Source: Acidimicrobiia bacterium UBA4744
GTDB taxonomy: Bacteria; Actinomycetota; Acidimicrobiia; Spongiisociales; UBA4744
Length of the DNA: 15,030 nt
Direction of reading: 5' to 3'
NCBI GenBank assembly: GCA_002403855.1
Contig: DHIO01000034.1
Location: 178,627-193,656, forward strand
Shown: piece after piece, positions 1-7,213 of the stretch
Numbering within the stretch: position 1 is the first letter of the stretch
Layout: every line of letters begins with the position of its first letter
Made by a program: the position numbers and the translations under genes
Notes under the pieces: generated by a model
Seen by the model: the letters and a program-made list of their open reading frames with translations, nothing else
What the model was told of the DNA's origin: nothing
The model's database searches: none

Positions 1-593
<593 letters not shown>

Positions 594-596
594 TAC

Positions 597-1949
597 TCAG
601 GTTCTCCTCGCATATCGATTGCGGAGTATCACGGCGGCGGCATTGAGCGTCAACAGCATGACCAGCAGCACCAGGATGGCGGCCGCGGCGATGTTCCGAA
701 ACTCGTCCTGCGGCCGGGTGGTCCACTGGAAGATCTGGATCGGGAGAGCGGTGAATTTGGCGAAGGGACCGTTCGGGTCGGTGGTGATGAAGGTCGAGGC
801 TCCCACTACCACCAGGGGCGCTGTCTCACCCAGCGCCCGGGACATGGCCAGGATGGTCCCGGTGAGAATCCCGGGAAGAGCGTTCGGCAGGACGTGGCTG
901 CGGATGGTCTGCCATTTGGTCGATCCCAGTGCCATGCCTGCCAGGCGCAGAGAACGCGGCACCGCCCGCACCGCTTCCTGGGAGTTGATGATGATGATGG
1001 GCAGAATGAGCAAGCCCAGAGTCAACCCGGCCGCGATCACGGTACGCCCGTTGGCGGTACCTCCGGCGTCGGTCAAGCCAAAAACGGCTCCACTCGAAAA
1101 ACCCTCCAGAGCGCGCACGAAGATGGCCAAACCAAGCATCCCGTAGATGATCGAAGGAACGCCGGCCAGATTGTTGATGTTGGTTTGGATCAGGCGGTTG
1201 AGCCGCGTGTCGCCGGCGTACTCCTCGAGGTACACGGCCGCCCCCACTCCCACCGGAAAGGAGAAGAGCAAGGTGATGGCGACGATCCAGAGCGAGCCGA
1301 GAATGGCGGTCCGCACTCCGGCCACTTCCGGATCCGGCGATTGCGGGCTGACCAAGAACCGCCCGTTGAGCCAGGACCGGAAAGCCAGCTGTGCTTGAGG
1401 ATATTCGGTCACCGCTTCCTGTTCGATTTCGTCCCGGTTGAGTATCGAGTCGAAGAGGGTCCAGGTCTGCAAGACGGTCGGCTGAACGATTCTCTCAACC
1501 ACCAGTTGATAGACCCCGGCTTGGTCGCGGGCGGGTGCAGTACACCCGGCGACCGGTTCGGAGCTCCCACACAACTCCGCATACTTCGCTTCCGTTTCGA
1601 AGACCAGGCGATCCGGATAGAAGCGCTGTTCGCGTTCCAATCGGCGACCGACGTTGTTGGAGATCCGTCCCTGAAGCAACGCCACGAGATCCTCCTTGGG
1701 AAGATCGACCAGGTCGCCATCCCGTCCGACTTCCGCGACTAGCGAGGCCGGTTGAACCTCATTCTCGAGCGCTACCAGCCCAAACGAAGTGTTGATCACC
1801 TGGAACAAGAGGGTGAGCAGAGCAATCACGGCGATCATCAACGACACCAAGAAACTGAGCTTGAACGCCCTACCCAAACGGTGACGGTGTCGAGTGTTGG
1901 ATTCGAGTTCCGCCCCTTCCGGGTACGAGGACCCAGGATGATCGCTCAC
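597..1949 (-). CDS. pstA: Phosphate ABC transporter permease PstA, long form with extracytoplasmic insertion
   Basis: PstA is one of the two membrane permeases of the Pst phosphate importer. The protein is 450 residues, much longer than the roughly 280-300 of short PstA proteins. TM1 is at about residues 32-52. A hydrophilic stretch of about 150 residues follows (about 55-205), and then the standard permease domain (about 210-445). The permease domain carries the EAA-type cytoplasmic loop, starting EAVRAVPRSLRLAG (325-338), and the motif SRALGETAPL (370-379) typical of PstA. The inserted region resembles the N-terminal extension called DUF3333 in long PstA proteins; that name is from memory of the family. 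It contains Cys127 and Cys136, which could form a disulfide outside the membrane. The GTG at 1949 is chosen because it overlaps the pstC stop as GTGA and has AGAGG seven bases upstream (1957-1961). The reading frame stays open further upstream, but that part is out-of-frame pstC sequence. Confidence 0.95.
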   Translation of the reverse strand: MSDHPGSSYPEGAELESNTRHRHRLGRAFKLSFLVSLMIAVIALLTLLFQVINTSFGLVALENEVQPASLVAEVGRDGDLVDLPKEDLVALLQGRISNNVGRRLEREQRFYPDRLVFETEAKYAELCGSSEPVAGCTAPARDQAGVYQLVVERIVQPTVLQTWTLFDSILNRDEIEQEAVTEYPQAQLAFRSWLNGRFLVSPQSPDPEVAGVRTAILGSLWIVAITLLFSFPVGVGAAVYLEEYAGDTRLNRLIQTNINNLAGVPSIIYGMLGLAIFVRALEGFSSGAVFGLTDAGGTANGRTVIAAGLTLGLLILPIIIINSQEAVRAVPRSLRLAGMALGSTKWQTIRSHVLPNALPGILTGTILAMSRALGETAPLVVVGASTFITTDPNGPFAKFTALPIQIFQWTTRPQDEFRNIAAAAILVLLVMLLTLNAAAVILRNRYARRT

Positions 1950-2917
1950 TCGTACACCTCTCGGAACTTGGTAACAAACCGTCGGCTGAGAACGTTGAGC
2001 CCCAACGTGAGAATGAAGAGCGTCAAGCCGATTGCAAAGATGCTGTTGTAGTCGATCGAGTCGTAGCTGAGGTCGCCGCCGCTGATGCGGACGATATGGC
2101 CGGTCATCGTCTCGCCGGCCACGAACGGGTTGAAGATGTATCCGAAGAGACTGTCCTCTCCAAAGGTGAAATTGCGCGGTCCGGCTCCGGCGGCAATGGC
2201 AACCACCATGGTCTCGCCAATGGCCCGGGAAATCGCCACTACGAACGCAGCGGTTATGCCCGAAAGAGCAGCCGGGAGCACCACCCGCAACGAAGTCTCC
2301 AACCTGGTGGCGCCCAGAGCGTGGGCAGCTTCCCGCAACGATGTGGGCACGGCGTGGAGGGCATCTTCCGCCATCGAACTGACCATGGGGATGATCAGTA
2401 TCCCCACGACGATCCCGGCTGATGCAGTGTTGAAGATCTGCACGACCCCATCCCCAAAGATGGAGCGAAGCAGCGGGGTCATGAAGGTGAGGGCAAAGTA
2501 CCCATATACGACGGTTGGTATTCCGGCCAGCACCTCGAGAACTGGTTTGAGCACTCCACGCGACCGTTCGGAGGCATACTCGCTGAGATAGATGGCGGTT
2601 GCCAGCCCGACCGGAAGCGCCACCGCCATCGCTATCAAGCTGGTCAGGACCGTGGCCAGGATGAGGGGCCAGATCCCGAAGTCGAGAATGGCAGGTTGCC
2701 ACTTGGTCGAGGTCAGGAACTCGCCGAGGGTGACCTCCTCCGCACTGAAGAACAACAGGGCCTCTTTGCCCAATTCGTAGACGATGCCAATCGTGGTCAC
2801 GATCGAGATTGCCGCGGCGACGAAAAGAGAGCCCTGGATGAGCATCTCCAGCGGCCGCGGCCGTTTCCGGAGTTGAGCGGCTCCGGTCAGATCGAGAGGG
2901 GAAGCGTCGGTGGTCAT
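1946..2917 (-). CDS. pstC: Phosphate ABC transporter permease PstC
   Basis: PstC is the partner permease of PstA and forms the phosphate channel in the cytoplasmic membrane. The 323-residue length is normal for the family. After a cytoplasmic N-terminus, TM1 lies at about residues 28-48, a short outer loop follows, and the permease domain begins at about residue 80. The EAA-type loop that docks onto PstB runs from about 184 to 220 and includes LREAAHALGATRLET. The motif SRAIGETMVVAIAAG (230-244) is typical of PstC. The ATG at 2917 follows pstS by 34 bases, and the 3' end overlaps the pstA GTG. There is no good ribosome binding site before this ATG: on the coding strand the spacer is pyrimidine-rich. 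The permease pair was assigned to C and A by motif and by gene order. Confidence 0.96.
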   Translation of the reverse strand: MTTDASPLDLTGAAQLRKRPRPLEMLIQGSLFVAAAISIVTTIGIVYELGKEALLFFSAEEVTLGEFLTSTKWQPAILDFGIWPLILATVLTSLIAMAVALPVGLATAIYLSEYASERSRGVLKPVLEVLAGIPTVVYGYFALTFMTPLLRSIFGDGVVQIFNTASAGIVVGILIIPMVSSMAEDALHAVPTSLREAAHALGATRLETSLRVVLPAALSGITAAFVVAISRAIGETMVVAIAAGAGPRNFTFGEDSLFGYIFNPFVAGETMTGHIVRISGGDLSYDSIDYNSIFAIGLTLFILTLGLNVLSRRFVTKFREVYE

Positions 2918-2951
2918 GTGATGCTCGAAGAAAGGAGACCGAGGAGGGAGC

Positions 2952-4013
2952 TCAACCTACGGCGTCGAGCCAGGCTTGCTTGGCGGCGTCGAGATCAGCC
3001 ACGGAAGCCGGGAAGTAACCAACGTCGATGACTTCTTCGTTGACGTACGTCAGGTAGAAGTTGATGAAATCGGCTACCTGGGTTTTCTCGGCCATGATCC
3101 CTGCTGTGCTGTACATGTAGAGCGGTCGGGCTAGCGGGTATTCTCCCGCATCGACGCTCGCCTGGTTCGGCTCGACCCCTTCAATGTCCATCACGTTGAG
3201 ACGATCGGCATTCTCGCTGAAATAGGCGTACCCGAAGAATCCCACCGCACAAGCCGTCGACGGATCGGACGGATCACAGCTATCTCCGGTGATGCCCTGC
3301 ACGAGCACGTTGTCGTCCTCGGATTGTTGCAGGTTGCCCGCGCTCAGGATCGGATCCTTCTCGTCGTCGAAGACCTCTTCAACGAAGTAGTCAAAAGTGC
3401 CGCTGTCGGTGCCCGGAATGAACCGTTGGATCTGATTGGCCGGCCAATCAGCCCGCACGTCCTGCCAGGTTTGGGCCGTCGAAAACAATGCGGCCAGCTC
3501 CTCAAAGGTGATGTCGGACGCGAAGGTGTTGGTCGGGCTGACCGTCACTGCCAGTGCGTCGGTCCCTACCCGGAACTCGATTGGCTCACGGCCGATGGAC
3601 CGGCAGGATTCAACTTCCGAATCCTTGATGGGCCGGCTGGCGTTGGAGATGTCGGTCTCTCCCGATTCGCAGAACCGCTCGAATCCGGCTCCCGAACCGA
3701 TGCTGTCGATGGTGATTTGCCCGCCATACCCTTCGTCGATGAACCGGGCGACCATGGCTTCCGAAAGCGGGAAGACGGTGGAGCTCCCGGCGGTAACGAT
3801 GTCGCCGGTGACATCGAGGGGGTCGACGGCGGGAAGCATCCCGCCGGAGGAAGCGGGCGCGGTCGTGGTGGGGGCATCTCCTGCCGCGGTCGTAGTGGTG
3901 TCTTCAGCACTTGCCGCAGTGGTCGTGGTCGCGGAATCGCCGTCGCCACACGCTGTGGCTACCAGCATGAAGACGGCGAGCACCACCCCCAGGCGGTGAC
4001 TGCGTCTCATCAT
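2952..4013 (-). CDS. pstS: Phosphate-binding lipoprotein PstS
   Basis: PstS captures phosphate outside the membrane and delivers it to PstC-PstA. The protein is 353 residues. It has a lipoprotein signal peptide with positive residues (MMRRSHR) and a lipobox-like ATAC ending at Cys22, then a Thr/Ala-rich linker (about 27-58) that tethers it to the membrane. The binding domain shows the phosphate-contact motifs TAGSSTVFPLSEA (74-86), GSGAGFERF (106-114), ISNASRPI (122-129) and PGTDSGTFDYF (200-210). Two ATG codons stand in tandem at 4013 and 4010; AAGGAG at 4020-4025 is 6 or 9 bases away, so either could be used. Longer in-frame starts up to 4070 would put charged residues before the signal peptide and are unlikely. 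It is the first gene of the operon and lies downstream of a PHO box. Confidence 0.97.
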   Translation of the reverse strand: MMRRSHRLGVVLAVFMLVATACGDGDSATTTTAASAEDTTTTAAGDAPTTTAPASSGGMLPAVDPLDVTGDIVTAGSSTVFPLSEAMVARFIDEGYGGQITIDSIGSGAGFERFCESGETDISNASRPIKDSEVESCRSIGREPIEFRVGTDALAVTVSPTNTFASDITFEELAALFSTAQTWQDVRADWPANQIQRFIPGTDSGTFDYFVEEVFDDEKDPILSAGNLQQSEDDNVLVQGITGDSCDPSDPSTACAVGFFGYAYFSENADRLNVMDIEGVEPNQASVDAGEYPLARPLYMYSTAGIMAEKTQVADFINFYLTYVNEEVIDVGYFPASVADLDAAKQAWLDAVG

Positions 4014-4019
4014 CGGATG

Positions 4020-4025
4020 CTCCTT
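4020..4025 (-). promoter_or_regulatory. Ribosome binding site of pstS
   Basis: AAGGAG on the minus strand sits 6 bases before the ATG at 4013 and 9 before the ATG at 4010. It fixes the pstS start to this tandem pair rather than to the longer in-frame starts upstream. Confidence 0.8.
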
Positions 4026-4068
4026 GGTTGACGTCTCTACTTCGGCCGGATCGTTTCCGGAGACCGGC

Positions 4069-4123
4069 ACGCTAGGGAGCGAAGGTGACTCGGCTCCTTC
4101 CGTCCGGTGAACGGGAGGTAAAC
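4069..4123 (-). promoter_or_regulatory. PHO box and promoter of the pst operon
   Basis: On the minus strand two adjacent 11-bp direct repeat units start with GTTTACC (4123-4117) and GTTCACC (4112-4106), matching the GTTCACC core of Streptomyces PhoP boxes at 6/7 and 7/7. A further in-phase unit AGTCACC (4090-4084, 5/7) lies 22 bp on; the unit between them (4101-4095) does not match. TAGCGT at 4074-4069 fits TAnnnT and could be the -10 element, giving a transcript start near 4062 and a leader of about 50 bases. In such promoters the PHO box usually replaces the -35 element. Induction by a PhoP/RegX3/PhoB-type regulator under phosphate limitation is inferred; no regulator gene is in the window. 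Confidence 0.75.
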
Positions 4124-4167
4124 GTTTGCGCGCCAGATAGGCCGGATTTCCGGAAGTGTTCGAGGAT

Positions 4168-4222
4168 ATTCACCGACCGGCAAACTAGATCTTGCCCTGC
4201 GTTCACCTGGTCTTCGTAAAGT
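4168..4222 (+). promoter_or_regulatory. Rightward PHO-like half sites and candidate -10 element
   Basis: On the plus strand ATTCACC (4168-4174) and GTTCACC (4201-4207) are spaced 33 bp, three 11-bp steps, so they are in helical phase. The two intervening units (4179, 4190) match the consensus poorly. TAAAGT at 4217-4222 fits a TAnnnT -10 element, 9 bases after the second half site. This would drive the small peptide gene at 4234 with almost no leader, and the lipoprotein gene at 4448 with a long leader. It is weaker than the box facing pstS. Confidence 0.45.
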
Positions 4223-4233
4223 GGGTCAAGATC

Positions 4234-4359
4234 ATGGGTGCGACTTCCATCATCACGGTCTTGATCGTCATCGTCGCCCTGACCATCGCCGGCCTCATCA
4301 GCAGCGCGTTGTACGAGCCTCTCGATGAAGAGGATGCCGAGGCCGACGCTCTGGACTGA
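4234..4359 (+). CDS. Possible 41-residue single-pass membrane peptide with acidic tail
   Basis: This short reading frame runs from an ATG to a TGA and encodes 41 residues. It starts MGATSIITVLIVIVALTIAG, a near-perfect hydrophobic helix of about 20 residues, then turns into LISSALYEPLDEEDAEADALD, where eight of the last thirteen residues are Asp or Glu. The sharp split between a membrane segment and an acidic tail is unlike random out-of-frame translation. A TAnnnT -10 candidate ends 11 bases before the ATG, so the mRNA could be leaderless or nearly so, which is common in Actinobacteria and would explain why there is no ribosome binding site. It lies between the divergent pst promoter and the beta-propeller lipoprotein gene, on the strand of the latter, 88 bases upstream. 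I do not recognise a family. It could also be a non-coding leader. Confidence 0.5.
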   Translation: MGATSIITVLIVIVALTIAGLISSALYEPLDEEDAEADALD

Positions 4360-4381
4360 GCTCATAGGCGTTCTGCTCGCG

Positions 4382-4403
4382 CCGCCGAATTCCGGGAACC
4401 TCC
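4382..4403 (+). repeat. Left arm of an inverted repeat flanking the beta-propeller gene
   Basis: The reverse complement of this 22-bp stretch reads GGAGGTTC-CC-GGAATTCGGCGG. The segment at 6491-6511, just after the stop of the gene, reads GGAGGTTC-T-GGAATTCGGCGG. Twenty positions agree, with one substitution and one gap. The arm lies in the leader of the lipoprotein gene. Confidence 0.6.
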
Positions 4404-4434
4404 TTGCCACTCTCAGCGTCGGAGAGGCAGCAGC

Positions 4435-4440
4435 GAGGAG
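4435..4440 (+). promoter_or_regulatory. Ribosome binding site that sets the lipoprotein start
   Basis: GAGGAG lies seven bases before the ATG at 4448 and selects it over the longer in-frame start at 4325. A leader hairpin (TGCC-AC-TCTC, 4405-4414, with GAGAGGCA, 4422-4429) stands just upstream, and CTCCT at 4400-4404 is complementary to AGGAG at 4436-4440. Confidence 0.85.
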
Positions 4441-4447
4441 ACAGACC

Positions 4448-6490
4448 ATGCGCAAGACGTTCGGAATCTTGATGGCGATGACCATGCTGGCGACAGCCTG
4501 TACGACGGGCATGGTCGGCCTAGGCACAAAACCGGTCACGACTACGACCCGCATTCTCGGGGCGCCTGCCGTCATGGCGTTTGCCCTCCAACCGTTCGAC
4601 GCGTGCGAACCGCTCCTCGACTATGTCAAGGAGCATGCTCTCGAGATGGTCGGGCCGTACGGACTCGACAACGGGTACTGGGGTGGTCCCTGGCTCGTCG
4701 AGGAAATGGCGGCTGAAGATGCAGCCGGTCCTGCCACCACCGCAGCCGGCGACCTGCGGTCGTTGCCGGTGGCGGGCGTGGACTACTCGACCACCAACGT
4801 CCAAGAGGTCGGCGTCGACGAACCCGACATCGTGAAGACCGACGGCAATCGGATTCTCGCCATCGCCCAGGGGGTCCTCTACTACGTCGATGTGAGTGGC
4901 GACACGCCAGAACTGGTCGGTTCCCTGCGACTCGATGACGGCTGGGCCCAGGAGATGCTGCTTTCGGGGGATTCGCTGCTGATCATGTCCCGGGTCGACC
5001 AGTGGGGTGTTCCGACCCGGCTGGCCCCCGAAATTTGGAACCCGGATATCCCCTACTACGGGTCCGGTATCTCTGTGCTCTCCGAGATCGATGTTTCCGA
5101 TCCTGACGACATGCACGTCGTCAAGACGCTCTACATCGACGGCACCTATCTCAGCGCCCGGATGGTCGGCGACACCGCCCGCGTGGTCGTGGATTCATTC
5201 CCGACCGGACTCGAATTCGTCTATCCGACCGGCTCAGGCTTGCGAGCCGAGCGGGATGCGGAACGCGCCAACCGGCAAGTGATCAAAGACTCGACGATCG
5301 ACAATTGGCTGCCCTACTTCGTGCTGGAAGAGAAGCGCGGCAACCGCACGTTCACCACCGAGGGAACTCTGCTCGACTGTGAGCGGGCATTTGCTCCGCA
5401 AGAGTTCTCGGGTCTGGGGACGCTCTCGGTGATCACCATCGATCTCGCCGAAGGTCTCAAGCCGGTCGACTCGGTGGGCGTGTTCGCCGATGGAGACACG
5501 GTCTATGCCTCGCAGGAGTCCTTGTACGTGGCTACCCAGCGCTGGCACGATTGGAGCGTCCTGGAAGATGAAGATGCCATCGACGAGTTCGACGGCATCA
5601 CCACCGAGATCCACAAGTTCGACATCTCCAGTGAATCAGCGGCCGTGTACCTGGCATCCGGGGAAGTAGAGGGGTTTCTCCTCAACCAGTGGGCCATGTC
5701 GGAACACAACGGTGACTTGCGAGTCGCCACTACCAGCGAACCCGAATGGTGGGGCTGGCGAGAGGACTCGCCGTCGGAGAGCTACGTCAGGGTCCTTCGG
5801 GAAGACGACGGAGTTCTCGAAGTCATAGGTGAGGTGGGAGAGCTCGGCAAAGGTGAGCGGATCTACAGCGTCCGCTACATGGGCGACACCGCCTATGTCG
5901 TGACCTTCCGTCAGACCGATCCTCTCTACACGGTCGACCTGTCCAATCCGAAGGCACCAAGAGTCCTCGGCGAGTTGAAGATTCTCGGCTACTCGGCCTA
6001 TCTCCACCCCATGGGTGACGGACTCCTGTTGGGGATTGGTCAGGACGCCAACGAGCAAGGCCGCACCAAGGGCACCCAGGTGGCGGTGTTCGATGTGAAC
6101 GACCCGGCCAACCCGAAACGGATCCACAAGATGACCTTTGAAGACGGATGGTCGGAGGTCGAATACGACCACCGGGCGTTCCTCTACTGGCCGGCTACCG
6201 GCCTGACGATGCTGCCCATCCAGGCGTGGACGTGGGAAGACGGTCGGGAAGACTGGTTCGCCGGAGCGATCGGCATCATCGCCGACCGCAAAGGGATCGC
6301 GGACGTCGGCACCGTTACGCATGTCGAGCCGAAGCTCGGTGGCGATATCGAGGAGTACTGGTACGACTGGGAGGCACAGATCCACCGGTCGCTGGTGGTC
6401 GGCGACCTCGTCTACACCATGTCGGACAAGGGCCTGAAGGCCAGCACCCTCGACGACCTCATTGAGGTGGCCTGGGTCAGCTTTCGATAG
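4448..6490 (+). CDS. Secreted beta-propeller lipoprotein (PF09826/COG4880 type)
   Basis: The protein is 680 residues. The N-terminus MRKTFGILMAMTMLATAC is a lipoprotein signal peptide with the predicted lipidated Cys18, followed by a short Thr-rich linker. Residues 114-133 carry STTNVQEVGVDEPDIVKTDG, the hallmark opening of the secreted C-terminal beta-propeller family. The rest shows repeated blade-like strands such as ILAIAQGVLYYVDVSG, LYTVDLSNPKAPRVLGEL and VAVFDVNDPANPKRIHKM, in which a value is stated and then compared; the C-terminus DLIEVAWVSFR is hydrophobic. The enzymatic role of this family is unknown to me; a surface-anchored binding or scaffold role is an inference. It is divergent from pst and downstream of PHO-like half sites, so a link with phosphate starvation is possible. 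The start is fixed by GAGGAG at 4435-4440. It ends convergent with the histidine phosphatase gene, across a repeat-rich gap. Confidence 0.9.
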   Translation: MRKTFGILMAMTMLATACTTGMVGLGTKPVTTTTRILGAPAVMAFALQPFDACEPLLDYVKEHALEMVGPYGLDNGYWGGPWLVEEMAAEDAAGPATTAAGDLRSLPVAGVDYSTTNVQEVGVDEPDIVKTDGNRILAIAQGVLYYVDVSGDTPELVGSLRLDDGWAQEMLLSGDSLLIMSRVDQWGVPTRLAPEIWNPDIPYYGSGISVLSEIDVSDPDDMHVVKTLYIDGTYLSARMVGDTARVVVDSFPTGLEFVYPTGSGLRAERDAERANRQVIKDSTIDNWLPYFVLEEKRGNRTFTTEGTLLDCERAFAPQEFSGLGTLSVITIDLAEGLKPVDSVGVFADGDTVYASQESLYVATQRWHDWSVLEDEDAIDEFDGITTEIHKFDISSESAAVYLASGEVEGFLLNQWAMSEHNGDLRVATTSEPEWWGWREDSPSESYVRVLREDDGVLEVIGEVGELGKGERIYSVRYMGDTAYVVTFRQTDPLYTVDLSNPKAPRVLGELKILGYSAYLHPMGDGLLLGIGQDANEQGRTKGTQVAVFDVNDPANPKRIHKMTFEDGWSEVEYDHRAFLYWPATGLTMLPIQAWTWEDGREDWFAGAIGIIADRKGIADVGTVTHVEPKLGGDIEEYWYDWEAQIHRSLVVGDLVYTMSDKGLKASTLDDLIEVAWVSFR

Positions 6491-6511
6491 GGAGGTTCTG
6501 GAATTCGGCGG
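6491..6511 (+). repeat. Right arm of the inverted repeat flanking the beta-propeller gene
   Basis: GGAGGTTCTGGAATTCGGCGG begins directly after the stop codon and is complementary to 4382-4403 except for one substitution and one gap. It merges on its right side into the GTTCC/GGAAC-rich repeat block. Confidence 0.6.
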
Positions 6512-6596
6512 GTTCCGGGTTCCCAGTTTCAGGTTTCGAGCAACGAGTCACGAGGAACTAGGAACGACGGACCGGGAACCTGGAACTCGAAACCTG
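6512..6596. repeat. GTTCC/GGAAC-rich intergenic inverted repeats between convergent genes
   Basis: The left half is rich in GTTCC-like words and the right half in GGAAC words, some at about 7-bp spacing. CAGGTTTCGAG (6530-6540) is a perfect 11-bp inverted match to CTCGAAACCTG (6586-6596). GTTCCGGGTTCCC (6512-6524) matches GGGAACCTGGAAC (6574-6586) in inverted orientation with one mismatch. The arms interleave (A, B, A', B'), so only one pair can form a simple hairpin at a time. The site between two converging genes suits a two-way terminator, but there is no U-tract. A dispersed intergenic repeat family is the other explanation. Confidence 0.65.
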
Positions 6597-6617
6597 CTAC
6601 CAGACCTCACCGGGGCG

Positions 6618-7115
6618 TCAATGCCCGGCCAGTTCTTTGGGCGTCACCAGCCAGCGGAGCTCGCCCAACCCGACATCGATCTCATCCCAGCTCTCGATGG
6701 CAACATCGATTCGAGCCATGGCGGCCGTGGGGAATCGGTAATCGCCACCCCCGACGAGCAGGGAGATCGTCTCGGACCAGGCAGGCTCGTGACCCACCAG
6801 CATGACCGAAGACAGCGGTTCTACCTGCTGCTGAAGGACCGACAAGAGCGTATACGGTGACGGAAGGTACAGATCATCCAGAAGTTCGACCCGGCACGAC
6901 CATCCTCCCGCCCGTATGGCCCGGTCGAGGGTGTCCCTCGCTCGCACAGCAGTTGAGCTGACCGCCAACTCGGGAACCTCTCCCATCTCCGAGAGAAACC
7001 GCCCCATCCGGTCGGCGGCCTTGCGGCCCCGCTTGGCGAGCGGCCGTTCATGATCGGAGCCGTAGGATGCTCCCCAATCGGATTTCCCGTGCCGGAACAG
7101 GATGACGGTCTTCAC
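6618..7115 (-). CDS. SixA-like histidine phosphatase
   Basis: This 165-residue protein belongs to the histidine phosphatase superfamily and looks most like the SixA group, small enzymes that remove phosphate from phosphohistidine. The catalytic motif RHG lies at residues 8-10 (His9), the second conserved histidine is in MLVGHEPAWSE (His109), arginines that usually bind phosphate are in SSTAVRARDTL (53-63), and FPTAAMARI (128-136) matches the SixA-type FPTGALA segment. The GTG at 7115 is chosen because AGAGGT (7121-7126) is five bases upstream and the resulting start, VKTVILFRHG, matches family N-termini; a TTG at 7133 is the longer alternative. It is divergent from ppk1 and convergent with the lipoprotein gene. 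The true substrate is not shown by the sequence; the neighbourhood suggests phosphate or polyphosphate metabolism. In mycobacterial MutT1 a related domain is fused to a Nudix domain. Confidence 0.88.
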   Translation of the reverse strand: MKTVILFRHGKSDWGASYGSDHERPLAKRGRKAADRMGRFLSEMGEVPELAVSSTAVRARDTLDRAIRAGGWSCRVELLDDLYLPSPYTLLSVLQQQVEPLSSVMLVGHEPAWSETISLLVGGGDYRFPTAAMARIDVAIESWDEIDVGLGELRWLVTPKELAGH

Positions 7116-7120
7116 AGATG

Positions 7121-7126
7121 ACCTCT
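7121..7126 (-). promoter_or_regulatory. Ribosome binding site deciding the histidine phosphatase start
   Basis: AGAGGT on the minus strand is five bases before the GTG at 7115. It lies inside the longer TTG-initiated frame and supports the shorter protein. Confidence 0.65.
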
Positions 7127-7178
7127 GGGGCAAATCTCGGAACCGTCATGCTACCGGCGCCTGGGGACGATGAATCTG

Positions 7179-7184
7179 TATATT
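7179..7184 (+). promoter_or_regulatory. Candidate -10 element of ppk1
   Basis: TATATT stands out as AT-rich in a GC-rich gap and lies 29 bases before the ppk1 ATG, so transcription would begin near 7191 with a leader of about 23 bases. No good -35 element is visible at the expected distance, and no PHO box was found here. The same AT-rich spot may serve the divergent histidine phosphatase gene. Confidence 0.4.
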
Positions 7185-7213
7185 GAGCAGCGAAGGCCGC
7201 CGATAACTCTGGG

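Noticed and set aside
1950..2702. Upstream extension of the pstA frame to 2702
   Set aside because: This part overlaps pstC out of frame and reads as low-complexity sequence; the GTG at 1949 with its AGAGG site and GTGA overlap explains the true start.
3324..4031. Plus-strand open frames opposite pstS
   Set aside because: Gly/Arg-rich translations arise opposite the Thr/Ala-rich linker of PstS; no start signal or domain was seen.
4072..4575. Minus-strand frame of 167 codons across the pst control region
   Set aside because: It overlaps the PHO boxes and the lipoprotein signal peptide, has no ribosome binding site and looks like no protein family.
7134..7213. PHO box in front of ppk1
   Set aside because: No GTTCACC-like repeat in 11-bp phase was found on either strand, so direct Pho control of ppk1 is not supported.
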